The notes below the pieces were generated by a model. It saw only the letters and a program-made list of their open reading frames with translations, did no database searches and had not been told where the DNA came from. A program made the position numbers and the translations under genes. A stretch of DNA of 64,000 bases from Cryptomeria japonica (Eukaryota; Streptophyta; Pinopsida; Cupressales; Cupressaceae), in assembly GCF_030272615.1 (NCBI RefSeq), contig NC_081406.1, forward strand, positions 468,642,400 through 468,706,399. Direction: 5' to 3'. Positions 13,117 to 24,821 of this stretch are shown here, piece after piece; positions within the stretch are counted from its first letter, which is position 1; each line of letters opens with the position of its first letter.

Positions 13117-13979
13117 GTAAATTGATATAAAAAATTATAGGTTTTTAAGAATAAATATCAGGAAACTTGATTTTATGTAAAATAAGATTACATAGTTATC
13201 ATTATTAAACATTAAATGTTTATTATTTCTCTTAATTTATTAAATATTTTGACAAAAACATTAACTTTATATAAATTATGTACAACTCTAATATAATTTG
13301 AAATTAAATTTACATTAATATATAATAATAGTTCTATCAATTGAGATGAGTAAGTTTATTATAAAAAAATCAACCTATTTCCTTAACATTTTAAAACTCG
13401 CTCCCAATCTAATGTAATTAAAAAAAAGGTAATGAGCTTGTACGATTAAATAGTTTGACTAAATTGAGCACATACCTAGATAAAAAGGTAAGGATAGTGG
13501 GTGCCTATAAGAATGAATGGTGTGAAGTGAAGCTATTAACAACATAATACTCAGACAGCTTTCATGGTTCACACAATCAGAGTTCGCTATAATAGTATAT
13601 GTTGGAAATCAAATAAAAACCATTTATACAAATTGCAAGCACTAACGCAACACAATAAGCAATTTCGTGGCTGGAATCCTGCTACGTATGATTCCAACGC
13701 AGTTAAACAACAAGCCATTTGTTTTGCAAACCTGATGGAGGCCAAAAAACCCAGAAAATAGAGGAGTTAAGAGCTTGGTGCAGATGAGGATGAAATCTAC
13801 GGCTAGGCTTCAGGGCATCACTCAGTCACTTACTATCAAGGATTTGGCATATGCAAATCAAAATGGGGAGGAAGAAAACCATGCGAACCTGATAGGAGGG
13901 GAGGTAGAAATAAATGAAACAACAAAGATGGCCACCGAGAATGCTGAAAAGTAAGGAAAAGGCCGAGGTGGTTCAATGG
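13117..13979. other. AT-rich flank with no supported gene
   Basis: 13117-13540 is very AT-rich and empty. From about 13560 a leader-like sequence begins that probably belongs to the second LINE (5' untranslated region and ORF1 N-terminus). Frames there are broken by frequent stops and I cannot fix its 5' end. Confidence 0.4.
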
Positions 13980-15306
13980 AGGAACAAGGTAAAAACCTGG
14001 AGTTTCAGCTTCCTGATAATGTTGTTGATTATATTGTTGAATATCAAATGAGGACTGTTATTTTATTCTTTTTAAGAGGAATACCCATTGAAATGTAATT
14101 TTATAAATGGGAAAAACTTAACTGGGAGAGCAGGGTAATGGAAGATTGAGACCATAAGGGGATTGGGAAAGGGTTATGTTTCCTGTATGTTCAAATCTTC
14201 TAATCATGTACAAGAAGTCTTACAATATGGCACATGGGTCATATGTGGACAAGTTTGTTACATGCAAGCCTGGACATTTGAATTGCACCCTAAAGGTCCT
14301 TCCTGTTCACAATTATATTCAATGTGGTTGGAACTACCTTATCTCAACTTACCTTTTAGACCTTTCTTTAAAGACATTGCTGCTCAACTAGGTAGAGTTA
14401 TATGGTGTAAATAGTATTCGAATAAGTTTTCTAGCTTGCGTGTCCATCCAAGGGTGTGTGTGGAAGTTGATTTAAATTATTCTCTTCTTGACTCTATCAA
14501 TTTGTTTGGCTCTCGTTTTGAGTTAGATCAGCCTATAGTTTATTTGAATAAGTCCAATGCTTGTTTTTATTGTAACAACATGGCCATTTAATTCATGAGT
14601 TCCCTATTAGGAGAAGTATGCCTATTCTTGTACAAGCCTCTTCAAGGCCAGTTAGCAAAGGAGGTCTAGAATTGTCTAATGTGCCTAAAATGTCACCGGT
14701 TTCTCACACTAAAGCTAATCAAAATAACCTTATGCCCTTTGTTGTTGGAATTCAATCTTCCCTCGTTCCTTCTAACTTGAGCCCTACACCATTCAAGGAT
14801 GCCATTATGTCCTAAGAATGGACAGTAGTTAGGAAAAGAAAAGAACCTTCTCCCCATGCCTATAACATGCATCCTTCTCATGAATCTTCCCCTATTCACT
14901 CTCCAAAATTGATAAGATCTCCTAGTATATCTTCCATTTCACCTTCACCTAATTGTCGACAATGATCAAGGTCTCCCTCTATAGGCTTGGATAATCGATT
15001 GAATAATGATCAATCTGTTTCTCTTTCTAATCATTTTGATGTGTTGCCACAAGAAGATGAGAAAAAGCTTTCTAATTCATCATTGAAAAGTTTTATCTTG
15101 GAATGTTAGGGGGCTTTCCCTCATGCAATGTAAATATAGAGTGAAAGAGACCTTATTGAATTGGAAGCCTAGTGTAGTTTTTCTTCAAGAAGTCAAAACT
15201 AGCAATGATAGTCTTGCCCTTTTTCTTTTTAACTTATGAAAATAAGATCTCTTCTTTCATACTTCACATTAAGATGAGAGTAGGGGGTTGTGGTTGGTTT
15301 GGTTCC
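13980..15306 (+). pseudogene. second LINE, 5' half: ORF1 and start of ORF2
   Basis: The ORF1 part (about 13980-14620) carries a DUF4283-like domain: GKGYVSCMFKS, GTWVICGQVCYMQAW, LPYLNLPFRPFF, DIAAQLGR and VCVEVDL. It ends in a CCHC-type knuckle (CFYCNNM, then a histidine reached by a one-base shift, about 14560-14610). From about 15086 the ORF2 endonuclease starts with SWNVRGLS and continues to FLQEVKT, where the family has QETK, after an apparent one-base shift at its first codons. The sequence stops abruptly at 15306 where an LTR-like block begins, and resumes at 27197. Stops and shifts make it a pseudogene. It is a different subfamily from the LINE at 4903-13100. Confidence 0.8.
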
Positions 15307-16092
15307 TGAAGGAACACAATGGACCATTAAGAGGGGGTTGAATAAGTGAAAATAAAAAAAATTAACTTCTAAAAGATCTAAACTTTAATCACAATAATCA
15401 TACTGCTATGAGAAGAGATATAAAACACATTAGCACACACACAAATAGAGCAAACTCATAACACAAGTATATACGAGTAAAACCCATAGTGGGAAAAAAC
15501 CTTGGTGAGAAATGTTGCTAGAGTCTACTGCTCCAATCCAACCTCACAAGTAAATCATTGGATACAAAGTTTAGGGCACCAACCCAAGGAGAACCAACCC
15601 CTAAAGCTTTATGGACACCAACCCAAAGGAGCAACAACCCCTAGCTGTATGGGCACCAATCCTTGATCTAAGCACCTACTCAAAGAATTACAATAAATGT
15701 GTACTTAAAACAAATTATGCACCTTGTTACAAATGAGATTTTGTAACACCTTACTATTATGCTTTTATTCTCTGCTCTCTATCCTCTTCTTATCTCTGCA
15801 TCAAGCTCTTTGACCTCTGTTTGATTCAATCCTCCTTCTCTGCCTCTCACAGTGTGTATAACTCACTGTGTTATCTGCCTTGACTCTCCACACTCTTGTC
15901 ACTGGTCTTTGCATTGCACCTCACTATTCTTGTTTGTCTTTTGTATACTCTACTCAGTCCAGTCTGCTTCTCTTCATTATCTACTCTTTACTTAGCAACC
16001 GTCCTTTTTACCCACATATACAACTATGGAGCTTCATCGATCCTTCTTCCAATTCTTGATCTTTTTTGTTGATCCAGTTATCTCTACCATCT

Positions 16093-16120
16093 TAGCACAC
16101 ACACACACACACACACACAC
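16093..16120. repeat. (CA)n microsatellite
   Basis: About 13 CA units, just before the CTCTC duplication of the nested LTR element. Confidence 0.85.
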
Positions 16121-16132
16121 TTTTCATACCCC

Positions 16133-16137
16133 CTCTC
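16133..16137. repeat. target-site duplication CTCTC, left copy
   Basis: CTCTC directly abuts the LTR at 16138 and matches 24817-24821. Confidence 0.85.
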
Positions 16138-17327
16138 CGATGAATACTAAGAGGGGGGGTGAATTAGTATACCAGAAAATATTGAACTTAAACACTTTAA
16201 CAATTTAGGAGTAAACCGATATAGCAGTTTAACTAACAAACTAGTTAACACAAATGAAAATGAAACAACAAATAAAACATTCACCCACAGAAGCACAATC
16301 ACCATAACACAAGAGATTTTGACGTTGAAACCCAAATGGGAAAAACCACGGTGAGATGAAACTCACAAGTAACTATTTGCAAAATAGTAACTAGACCAGT
16401 TAAGGTTAGACCGGTTAAGGTCATACAATGTTCTTTACCAGAACAAATCCTGTTAGGAATCTCAATCTCTTTTAGGACATAAGTCCGATTAAAGACTACT
16501 TTGTGAGAGGATTTTAGATCCACAAATGTGAACCACCTTGTTAGAGGGTTTACAAAGGCTTTTCTGGGCCTACCCGGTTAAGGGTTTCAGACTTGTCGAA
16601 GATGTGAGTAATCAACAAGTGAATGATCTAGCAAATAGCACAGTCTACTTGGTTATATCCATGATAGCTCATTGCTAATGCATTTCAGCATTACTTCAGT
16701 CTTCAGTAAATCCACACTCTGTTATAGCACACAGACTTGATCTTCTCTTCTAAGATTGCACATACAAAAATTCATCAACCACCAAAAACCCCTTACTTCT
16801 ACACACTCCAAAACCCTAGACATGATGTCCTTAAAAAAGAATCGGATTTCATGTCGGTCCAATAGGATTACATTGCAAGTTCCTAGGTTCATTGCATCTA
16901 GACACATTTGATAACATGACACAAATCACCGTCAAAATGTCGGTGGATGGTAACTCATCACATAAATACTAGTTGGTAACTCATCACAGAGTATTACCGG
17001 TTCATACAACTTTACCGGTTACCGGTTGTCCAAAAATGAAGACTGGGAAAATGACAACTGTCGCTTCAATTTCTTCGCTCTGCTTGAGATCCTTGAACCA
17101 CTTGAGGTCTCCATACCGCTTGAGATTGGTAAAACACTTTCTACAAAACAATTGCTTGAGGTCACCATACCGCTTGAGATCGGTAAAACACTTTCTGCAA
17201 AACATCGATAGCCTATAGACTATAATGCAATACCGGTTGAGCATAACTCCTACATACAAAAAGTGATCTCAAAGTAAATGTGTGTCCATCAATGACAATC
17301 ACAACATAAACATCAAAAATGCCAACA
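16138..17327 (-). repeat. 3' LTR of pol-less element
   Basis: 1190 bp. On the minus strand it runs from TGTTGGCATTTTTG to GTATTCATCG. The last base pair has changed from the expected CA to CG. It shares the AAACCC/GGGAAAAACC motif (16327-16347) with the partner LTR. A direct repeat of the word ACCGCTTGAGAT is seen near 17120 and 17170. Confidence 0.92.
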
Positions 17328-17339
17328 ATCTCCCCCTTT
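17328..17339 (-). other. polypurine tract
   Basis: On the minus strand AAAGGGGGAGAT lies directly upstream of the 3' LTR, as in the element at 1-3677. Confidence 0.85.
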
Positions 17340-17816
17340 GGCATTGATGGCAACACTTAGGAAAATTTTGACATCTAAGTGTTTTACAACAAAAATATGC
17401 CATAATCAAAACTAATCCCCCTAATCATATACACTTTCCCTTTTGCAAAAAATATAATGTATACTACTCCCTTACAGAGATAAACATGAAAGTATACATA
17501 GCATGCATCAAAATTTTGAATAAATACAAAATACTACTCCCCCTTTGCCAACAATGACAAAGTGTAGCTTAATAACCCCTATGTCCATTAGCATTAAAAT
17601 AATAAGAGTTTATGACAATAAAGATTGAAACTTGTCAAAAACCAATTTAAAGTCTTTCATAAATGTCTTCATGGATACAAACCATGACTCAAGCAATGAG
17701 GTAGCAACTTCACTCTCTGTTTGCATCTGGGATACTTGTTCCTCCATGGCATCCAAGGTACTCATCTCTTGAGTAATCATCAAGGCATCCAGATTGAGAT
17801 AGCATTTGTGAAGTAT

Positions 17817-20800
17817 TTACAGTCTTGGTAGTAGAACCAGTTGTAGTTCCTGCAAATCACTGGTCTGGTTTCTGATATCCAACTCAATTCTTGCAACCTG
17901 AAGTTGAAACCAGTGAACGATTTGCCCATAAGCGATAAAGGAATCATATGGTGTCTTGAAGGTGCTTATGAATGTCTGCAAATTAGTTTGCAGTTTGTCT
18001 TTCTGAGCAAGCACATCATCACAAAATAGATGGGGTTGACATATCTTGCTGAGTAATAGATTCCCCTCATCCATAACATCTTTAATGTCCTTTTGTACCT
18101 TCTGCAGATCGGACCGGAGCTCATTCAACTTCTTCACCAAGGCAGTGTTTAGAGCCTTTTGATGTTTCCTTTTTGCATTGGCTTCAGCAACATCTTCCAA
18201 ACATTGCACTTGGTCCTCTACAACCATTCATAAGATCTTCAATTGAGCTAGAGTGGAATCGATACTTGGGAGACTGGTACCGGGAATCAAACTAGTGAGA
18301 GTTTCCACCGCAGTTTGAATCACATCTTCCTCCTTTTTCCTCCTTAGTGCATCCAATCGCTCTTGAGCAAGCTTAATGCTTTGCAGTAGCTCCATTTCAT
18401 TTGCAGATTGGAGGTCAATAGGACTGGTGATGTCAGCCGGTTTGGCTTTACCACCAGTTGCCTTTGGGGTCTCTGCATATACACTTTTTGCCACTTCCTC
18501 CTTTTCCTTGTCATTTTTCTTAACTTCTTCTACCTTCTTCTGCTCCTCAACTTCTTTCTTTCTTTTCTCTTCTTCCTTCTTTCTTTCTTCTTCTTTTCAC
18601 TTCTCTTCCTCTTTCCTTTCTTCTTCCTTCTTTTTCTTCTTCTTCTCCGCTTCCTGTTTCTTCTCTTCTTCCTTCTTGTTCTTCTCCGCTTCTTGTTTCT
18701 TCTCTTCTTCCTTCTTCTTCTTCTCCGCTTCCTATTTCTTCTCTTCTTCCTTCTTCTTCTTCTCTGCTTCCTATTTCATCTCTTCTTCCTTCTTCTTCTC
18801 TTCTTCCTTTTGCTTCTCTTCTTCCTTTTGCTTCTTCTCATCTTCTCCTTGTTTCCTCTTCTCTTCCTCCTTTCTCTTCTCCTCAACCTGTTTCTCCTAT
18901 CTTGCCATTTCTGATGGTGTATCAGGGGTAACATCTTCACCATTCAAGGCCTCAACATCGATGGGGTCCATTTGCTCAGTGACCTATTCTCCCTCACTAT
19001 TATATATTTCATTCAGTTTTGAAATTTTCGGTTCTTGTTTAGCCTTTTTGTTGGCTTCGGACACTTGATGCAGTCTCAAAGCAGCTTGAGCATGAGAGTG
19101 GGTATCTTTTACCACCTCAGGGATTTTCCCTTCTAACAACAAGAGTCTCCTTCTTTGCATAAAGAAGAGGCCTTTATATTTTTCCATAACTTCATAGAGC
19201 AGAATTGGATACATCAGGAAAATATTGTGCAAATATTTCCTCTCTTATTTACTGTTCTTTTTCTATGGCAATGTATCATTTGTTGTCCAAAGAATTATAT
19301 AAATAATCCAGTGTCACAGATTTAATTTTTGATGGCAACCGGTCATTAATACATAGATACTGAATGACTGTCTGTTCTACTTCCTCCTTCTCATTATCAT
19401 TGAAATCATCAAAATAATCTACTAAGTCACTCAGCACTTTCCTCTTAATATTGTTAATGGTTCTTTGACAATGTGTCAAAGGTTTGTAAGAGGAGATATC
19501 AATATTTAGCAGTGCTGATGATGCTGGTTCACTGCTGGTTGCCTTTGTCTTCTTCCTCGTTTGCCTAGTCTTCTTAGGTGGTTCTTCAGATACAGTGTCT
19601 TCTGATTCTGGTGTGTTGCTTTTTGTTTTCCGCTTTCTCTCAAAGACTTTGGCAAGAGTAACTTTCAGTTTCTTCTTTTCCGGTGACCACTTGGTCACTT
19701 TAGGACTCGCTAGAGTAATCGGTGCTGATACAGATGGCACTACCTTTCCTTTCTTCACTGAGGCCTCCTCAATCGGTGTAACCCTTTCTAGATAAGTGCC
19801 AGTTCTCTTCTTTTTAGGATCAAGTGGTGAGGCAAGTAGGGTAGAAGCATACCCGTCCAGAATGTCATACATTACCTCATAACCCATACGCTCCACTTCT
19901 TCCTTTTTGGGCTCAACAGCCTCCATTATGCACACATCTACTTTGATGATAAAGCAGATATCCTCTTCATATTTCTTGACAATATCATTGGATATTCTCA
20001 CCCTTTGGCTCATCTTGCATCTAAACTCATCAAAGTATTTGTTCAGAACTTCAAGGTAACCGGTTCCAACCACTTATAGACTTTCCTTGATTTGTTTTGA
20101 AACCAGTTGGTCAGCAGACCACTGAATATCACTGACTCTTGGAAAGTAGCCTTTGAAGTAGAAGAACAATCCAATCAATAGTTGTCCGAATTTAAATCTC
20201 AAGGCATTGTCCTATTTTATTGACTTTAGGTTCACGAGGAGTTTCTTTTGCATACAGGTGCATAAATCAAACGAGACATCTTCCATAATCATCCTATACC
20301 CAACATTTACTGCTGAAGCAGAGACATAGTTGATCTTGCTAGCATAGAATGTCCGATAACCTATCACCATGCAGGCATATTTGACCAGATTGTCCTTGAT
20401 GGTATTGATGGTCAATATCCATTGGTTGCTCATAGAACCGGTGAGCTTGGTCATATCGGTCTTGTTGATCTTCCGTAGGGCTGGCACTTCTCCACAGTTA
20501 CAAAAACTGGTGATGGCATGAAATGCTTCCGGTGTAATGTCATGTGTCCGCTCAAAATACATTTTGTCACCATGCACTCTGCTTAGAATGATGCGGATGT
20601 GATCATCTGTGAATTCTTCAATGAAATAGACCACATTGTGAAGCTTCTTCTTTTCCAAGATGCCAAATTCCAGTTTGATCTTCTTGTCCTTCCTACAAAA
20701 CAAAATCAACTAAGAATGGATCACCAAAGATCCCAAGTCTTCAATTTTATAGTCAATGTAATCTGAAATACCTGGACTCCACTATAACACCAATGGGTAT

Positions 20801-20964
20801 TTGGGATAGGGCATTATATTTTGCCTTCCATTATATGAAATCAACTGAATCAACGAGTGCACTAGAACAAGAGTGCGATGTTGAAGCCATGATAAACAAA
20901 GAAACTCAAAAAATACCTTCGAAAGTCGAGATTTAGGGCTTGCAAATTCCACTTCGTCACTCAC
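17817..20964 (-). pseudogene. accessory protein gene of pol-less LTR element
   Basis: This gene sits where pol would be, downstream of gag. The N-terminal half (20964-19276) is one frame: an FGILEKKKLH block, IGYRTFYASKIN, a VSFDLCTCMQKKLLVNL block, then RFKFGQLLIGLFFYF and DICFIIK-MEAVEP. A frameshift near 19250 leads to a second frame. This contains a 130-residue lysine/glutamate block built of repeats around KKQEAEKKKKEEE (about 18900-18500), then a coiled-coil C-terminus (18494-17817). Stops are TAG at 20782, 20710 and 20212 and within the K/E block, and TGA at 19276 and 18228. In the K/E repeats some units read KKQEA (CAG or CAA) and others have TAG at that glutamine, so the ancestral codon is evident. 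No enzymatic motif is visible; a structural or nucleic-acid-binding role is only a guess. Confidence 0.75.
18500..18900 (-). repeat. K/E-rich low-complexity coding repeat
   Basis: A pyrimidine-rich tract on the + strand (CTTCTTCC units of about 45 bp) encodes the repeated KKQEAEKKKKEEE block on the minus strand. The + strand frames through it (S/F-rich) are artefacts. Confidence 0.85.
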
Positions 20965-21331
20965 TACTTCAGCTGCTGGATTACCACTTTGAGTTCCACA
21001 CTTGACTGATTGATGAAACCTTCAGATTCTTCTTTAGGGTTTTGAAATCTCTTCTTTTTGCAAGACAAATCGCCTTTTATCGCTCTGCACTTGAAAACTC
21101 CTTCACTCAAAAATAGATAAGTGAAAATGACTTGAAAATCCCTTTTTAAATGAATTCTTCACCTACCACAATAAATGCTCCACTATTAGAGCGTAAACCC
21201 TAATTTGCCTTTTACTGTTTCCAGTCTTCTGCCAATTGATAGGTATCACATACCGGTTAAGGTCTTTTACCGATGTAAACTGGGGGTTTAAAACATTTCA
21301 CTGATTTGTTTCCCCTAAGCCTTTCTGTATC

Positions 21332-22594
21332 TTAGTTTGTCGGTTCAACGACTTCCACACTAGGTGTAGAAACTGGTTCTTCTTGAGACATTTCTTCTGC
21401 CTTCTTCATCCAAGTTTTCTTCATATCTGTTTGAACAGTTTCAACATCAAACTTTCCTTCCAAAGTGACCGGTATATCATCCAATATATTCTTTCTCGTT
21501 CTACAAAATCTTGCTGTATGACCCAATTTATTGCAATGATAGCAAATCATTCCAGGTGCTCTCCAAGGTCCATTATTCATGTTTCCATTCTTCCTTCTGC
21601 ATGTTGCAACAGTGTGACCACTACCATGACAAATCAAACAGGTTGCTCTCCATATGATTGCCGCTTGATAGCCATCGCTTCCTGACTGATAATTGTAGGT
21701 ATTAAACTGGTTAGGATTCTAGTTCCCAGAGGGTTTAGGAAAAACTCCTTGACTCCTTTGAGGATACCTTCCATTTTTGTGCATGATAGACCTGCATTTA
21801 GATTCTTTATGCCCAAACTTTTTGCATGCATAACAATTTCCATTGAATCTATTGGATCTAGGCTTATTGTTTAAAAAGTAAGGAAAATTATTGTAAGCCT
21901 TGTTTCTACATACATTGGCAGTGTGTCCTTCCTTGAGGCAATTAAAGCAAATAGGTTTGAACTTTTTCTTACCTTTATCCTTTGATGTCGGTTGCTTCTT
22001 TGATGCTACATTTTTTTCTCCAGAGGTCTCACCTTCTTCATACTCAGAGAAACCAAGTCCAGTGGTATTTTTTACTAGTTTTGCTGATTCAAGCTTTTGT
22101 TCTAACTTAACAGTGCTCTTATTGAATTTGGCAAGTATTTCCTTTGACTTAGTGAGTTCTTTGGTAATAGCAGCATTGGACTCCTTCAAGGTTGCATTCT
22201 CAAAAATAGCCAAGTTAAGTTCACCTTGCATTTCTTCTTTTTCCAATTTGCTTTCTTGGAGATGAGTGGTAAGTACACTGATTTCTTGCTTCAGCTTGGA
22301 GATCTCATGATCTTTGTCTTTTACCAGATCTTCAGCTTTCCTCCAGTTCTCAAGCTCTTGACACATCCTGATAGTTAGTCCTTCCAATTCCCTTCTTAGG
22401 TTGGAATTAAAATCATTCATTTTTTCAACTTCTCCAACTAGGGCATCCATATCCGCTTCATCAGAGGAGTTGTTTTCAGTTAGCTCCATCAATTTCTCAA
22501 CATGCTCTCTCCTTTTTGCTAGAGAGGCCTTATAGGGTGAACTCACAAAGCTGTTTCCCACTTTTTGGTACGTCCTGATTTTTGTTGAAATCAT
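21332..22594 (-). pseudogene. gag-like protein with coiled coil and four zinc knuckles
   Basis: One frame of about 420 codons with a single internal stop (TAG at 21719). Residues 1-60 are basic. About 70-190 form a long heptad-rich coiled coil (from VGEVEKMNDF through KLEQKLES). Four CX2CX4HX4C knuckles follow: CFNCLKEGHTANVC, CYACKKFGHKESKC, CLICHGSGHTVATC and CYHCNKLGHTARFC, the last two after the TAG. Copia gag usually carries one, so four is unusual. The usual N-terminal gag domain (UBN2/DUF4219 type) is absent; a remnant may lie near 23608. Gag packages the element RNA. The C-terminal tail is acidic and ends at TAA-type sequence near 21332, without a protease. Confidence 0.85.
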
Positions 22595-23642
22595 ACATTT
22601 TTTAAAAAATATAATGATTTAAGCTTTAAGAGGTCCCATTTTAAGTAATTAATTGAAGAGAGTTAAATCAAAGGCTCTTAGATCAAAATTTCTTGGATAG
22701 AACCTCTCTACTTCTAAATCATACTTGCAATGGAGTCTCCTTTGCATCTATCAAATGCTGATAAAAAACCAATTTTACATTAGCTCTTGGGGGGTCAAAT
22801 TAATTCATTTTAAAGTTTATTTTTTTAAGTATTTATTCCTTATTATAAGATTTCCAAATAGTATAACTTTTAATATATTTAATTTCATTAATATATTTTT
22901 ATTTTATTTCTTATGAATGCAGGTTTTTCACTGAACATGAACTTCTTTGTTCAATGCATTGGAAAAAATAGTAAACTAATTCAATTTTTTTTTAAAAATA
23001 TCTATACACTAGGTATTAATGTTTTATTTCTAACAAAAAAAAGAAAATTGAATTTTGATATATATAGAACAAGTTATGTGTTCAAACATACACCTATATC
23101 TAAATTATAATTAGTTGAACTTCAAAACTTAATACAATGAAAAATATTCAACATGTCACTATCAAACCAACTGCATGCCTTGGGTATTGATGTTACAAAC
23201 CAAAATTCAAAAGAATTAAGTTTTTATCATTTATAGAAAAAAGGTTATGCGTTTCGGGATACACATCACTCTTAAAAAATGTTTGTTGCTGTAAAAAACT
23301 ATTTTTTGAGGGAGATGGAAAAATCAATAAAATTTTATTCAAACAAATTTGAAAAAAATATATTTAGAATCTACAAACAAGATGTTAAAAGTCACTAGTT
23401 TCTATCATCTTCAAATTATTAACGGTTTAAAAGTTATAGGTGTCGGAAAGTGAAAGGTTTTTCCAAAATATTCATATAAGTGTCAAAGTTGGTCAAAAAG
23501 TGGGAACCAATATTGTGAGTTCACCCTATACTTGACATTGAGTTCATCATAGGCTTTCTCAGACTGAGTGAGCCGATGAGTAAGTTTCATCACAGTGTAT
23601 TCCCCCATATCTCTTTCCAAGTGGTTAAACTTATAGAAAGGT
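22595..23642 (-). other. leader region with a possible gag N-terminal remnant
   Basis: Just inside the primer site a short frame starts at ATG 23608 (MGEYTVMKLTHRL, then EKAYDELNVKYRV) and ends after about 45 codons. It looks like the original gag start. Between it and the gag frame at 22594 lies about 900 bp of strongly AT-rich sequence with no coding signal. This may be an insertion that separated the gag N-terminus, or simply degraded leader. Confidence 0.45.
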
Positions 23643-23644
23643 TG

Positions 23645-23656
23645 GCTCTGATACCA
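23645..23656 (-). other. primer binding site, initiator tRNA-Met
   Basis: The minus strand reads TGGTATCAGAGC, complementary to the 3' end of plant initiator tRNA-Met. It lies two bases inside the 5' LTR and is typical of plant copia elements. Confidence 0.92.
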
Positions 23657-23658
23657 AT

Positions 23659-24816
23659 TGATGAATACTAAGAAGGGGTGGGGGGTGAATTAGTATACCA
23701 GAAAATGCTGAACTTAAACACTTTAATAGTTTAGCAGTAAACCAGTATAACAATTTAACTAACAAATTGATTAACACAAATGCAAACCAAACAACAAATA
23801 AGGCATTCACCCATAGAATCACAATCACCATAACACAAGAGATTTTCACATGGAAACCCAAATGGGAAAAACCATGGTAAGATGAAACTCACAAGTAACT
23901 ATCTACAAAATAGTAACCAGACTGGTTAATGTCAGACTAGTTAAGGTCATACAATGTTCTTTACCAGAAGAAATCCTATTAGGAATCTCAATCTCTGTTA
24001 GGAGATAAGTTTGATTAAAGACTACCTTGTGAGAGGATTTCAGATCCACATATGTGAACCACCTTGTTAGAGGATTTACAAAGGCTTTTCTGAGCCTACC
24101 CGATTAAGGGTTTCAGACTTGTCGAAGATGTGACTAATCAACAAGTGAATGATCTAGTAAATAGCACAGTCTTCTTGGTTAGATCCATGATAGCTCATTT
24201 CTAATGCATTTTAGCATTACTTCAGTCTTCAGTAAATCCACACTCTATTACAGCACACAGACTTGATCTTCTCTTCTAAGATCACACATACAAAAACTCA
24301 TCAACCACCAAAAACCCCTTACTTGTACACACTCCAAAACCCTAGACATGATGTCATTAGAAAAGAATCTGATTTCATGTCAGTCCAATAGGATTACATT
24401 GCAAGTTCCTAGGCTCATTGCATCTAGACACATTTGATAACATGACACAAATCACCATCAAAGTGTTGGTGGATGGTAACTCATCATATAAATACTGGTT
24501 GGTAACTCATCACAGAGTATTACCGGTTCATACAACTTTACCAGTTATCGGTTGTCCAAAAATGAAGACTGGGAAAATGATAATTGCCGCTTCAGTTTGT
24601 TCACTCCACTTGAGATCCTCGAACCGCTTGAGGTCTCCATACCGCTTGAGATCGGTAAAACACTTTCTGCAAAAAACCGATAGCCTATAGACTATAATGC
24701 AATACCAGTTTGGAAAAAATACCGGTTGAGCATAACTCATACATACAAAAAGTGATCTCAAAGCAAGTGTGTGTCCATCAATGACAATCACAACATAAAC
24801 ATAAAAAATGCCAACA
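23659..24816 (-). repeat. 5' LTR of pol-less element
   Basis: 1158 bp, from TGTTGGCATTTTTT to TTCATCA on the minus strand. It is closely similar to 16138-17327 along its full length, with point differences and some small indels. The shared AAACCC/GGGAAAAACC motif is at 23852-23873. Confidence 0.92.
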
Positions 24817-24821
24817 CTCTC
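24817..24821. repeat. target-site duplication CTCTC, right copy
   Basis: Matches 16133-16137 and immediately follows the 5' LTR terminus. Confidence 0.85.

Larger units (their letters stand above)
16138..24816 (-). mobile_element. complete pol-less LTR retrotransposon
   Basis: The element is 8679 bp on the minus strand, with LTRs at 23659-24816 (5') and 16138-17327 (3'), a primer site for initiator tRNA-Met, a polypurine tract and CTCTC duplications. Internally it has a leader, a gag-like frame with four zinc knuckles (22594-21332) and a second large frame (about 20964-17817). There is no protease, integrase, reverse transcriptase or RNase H. The gag type, primer site and LTR structure match Ty1/copia elements. 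It therefore must have been copied by enzymes from another element. The second frame is homologous to that at 10-2651, so this protein recurs in at least two families. Confidence 0.9.

Noticed and set aside
18376-19068. 230-codon S/F-rich frame on the + strand
   Set aside because: It is the complement of the K/E-rich coding repeat. Its composition is forced by the pyrimidine tract.
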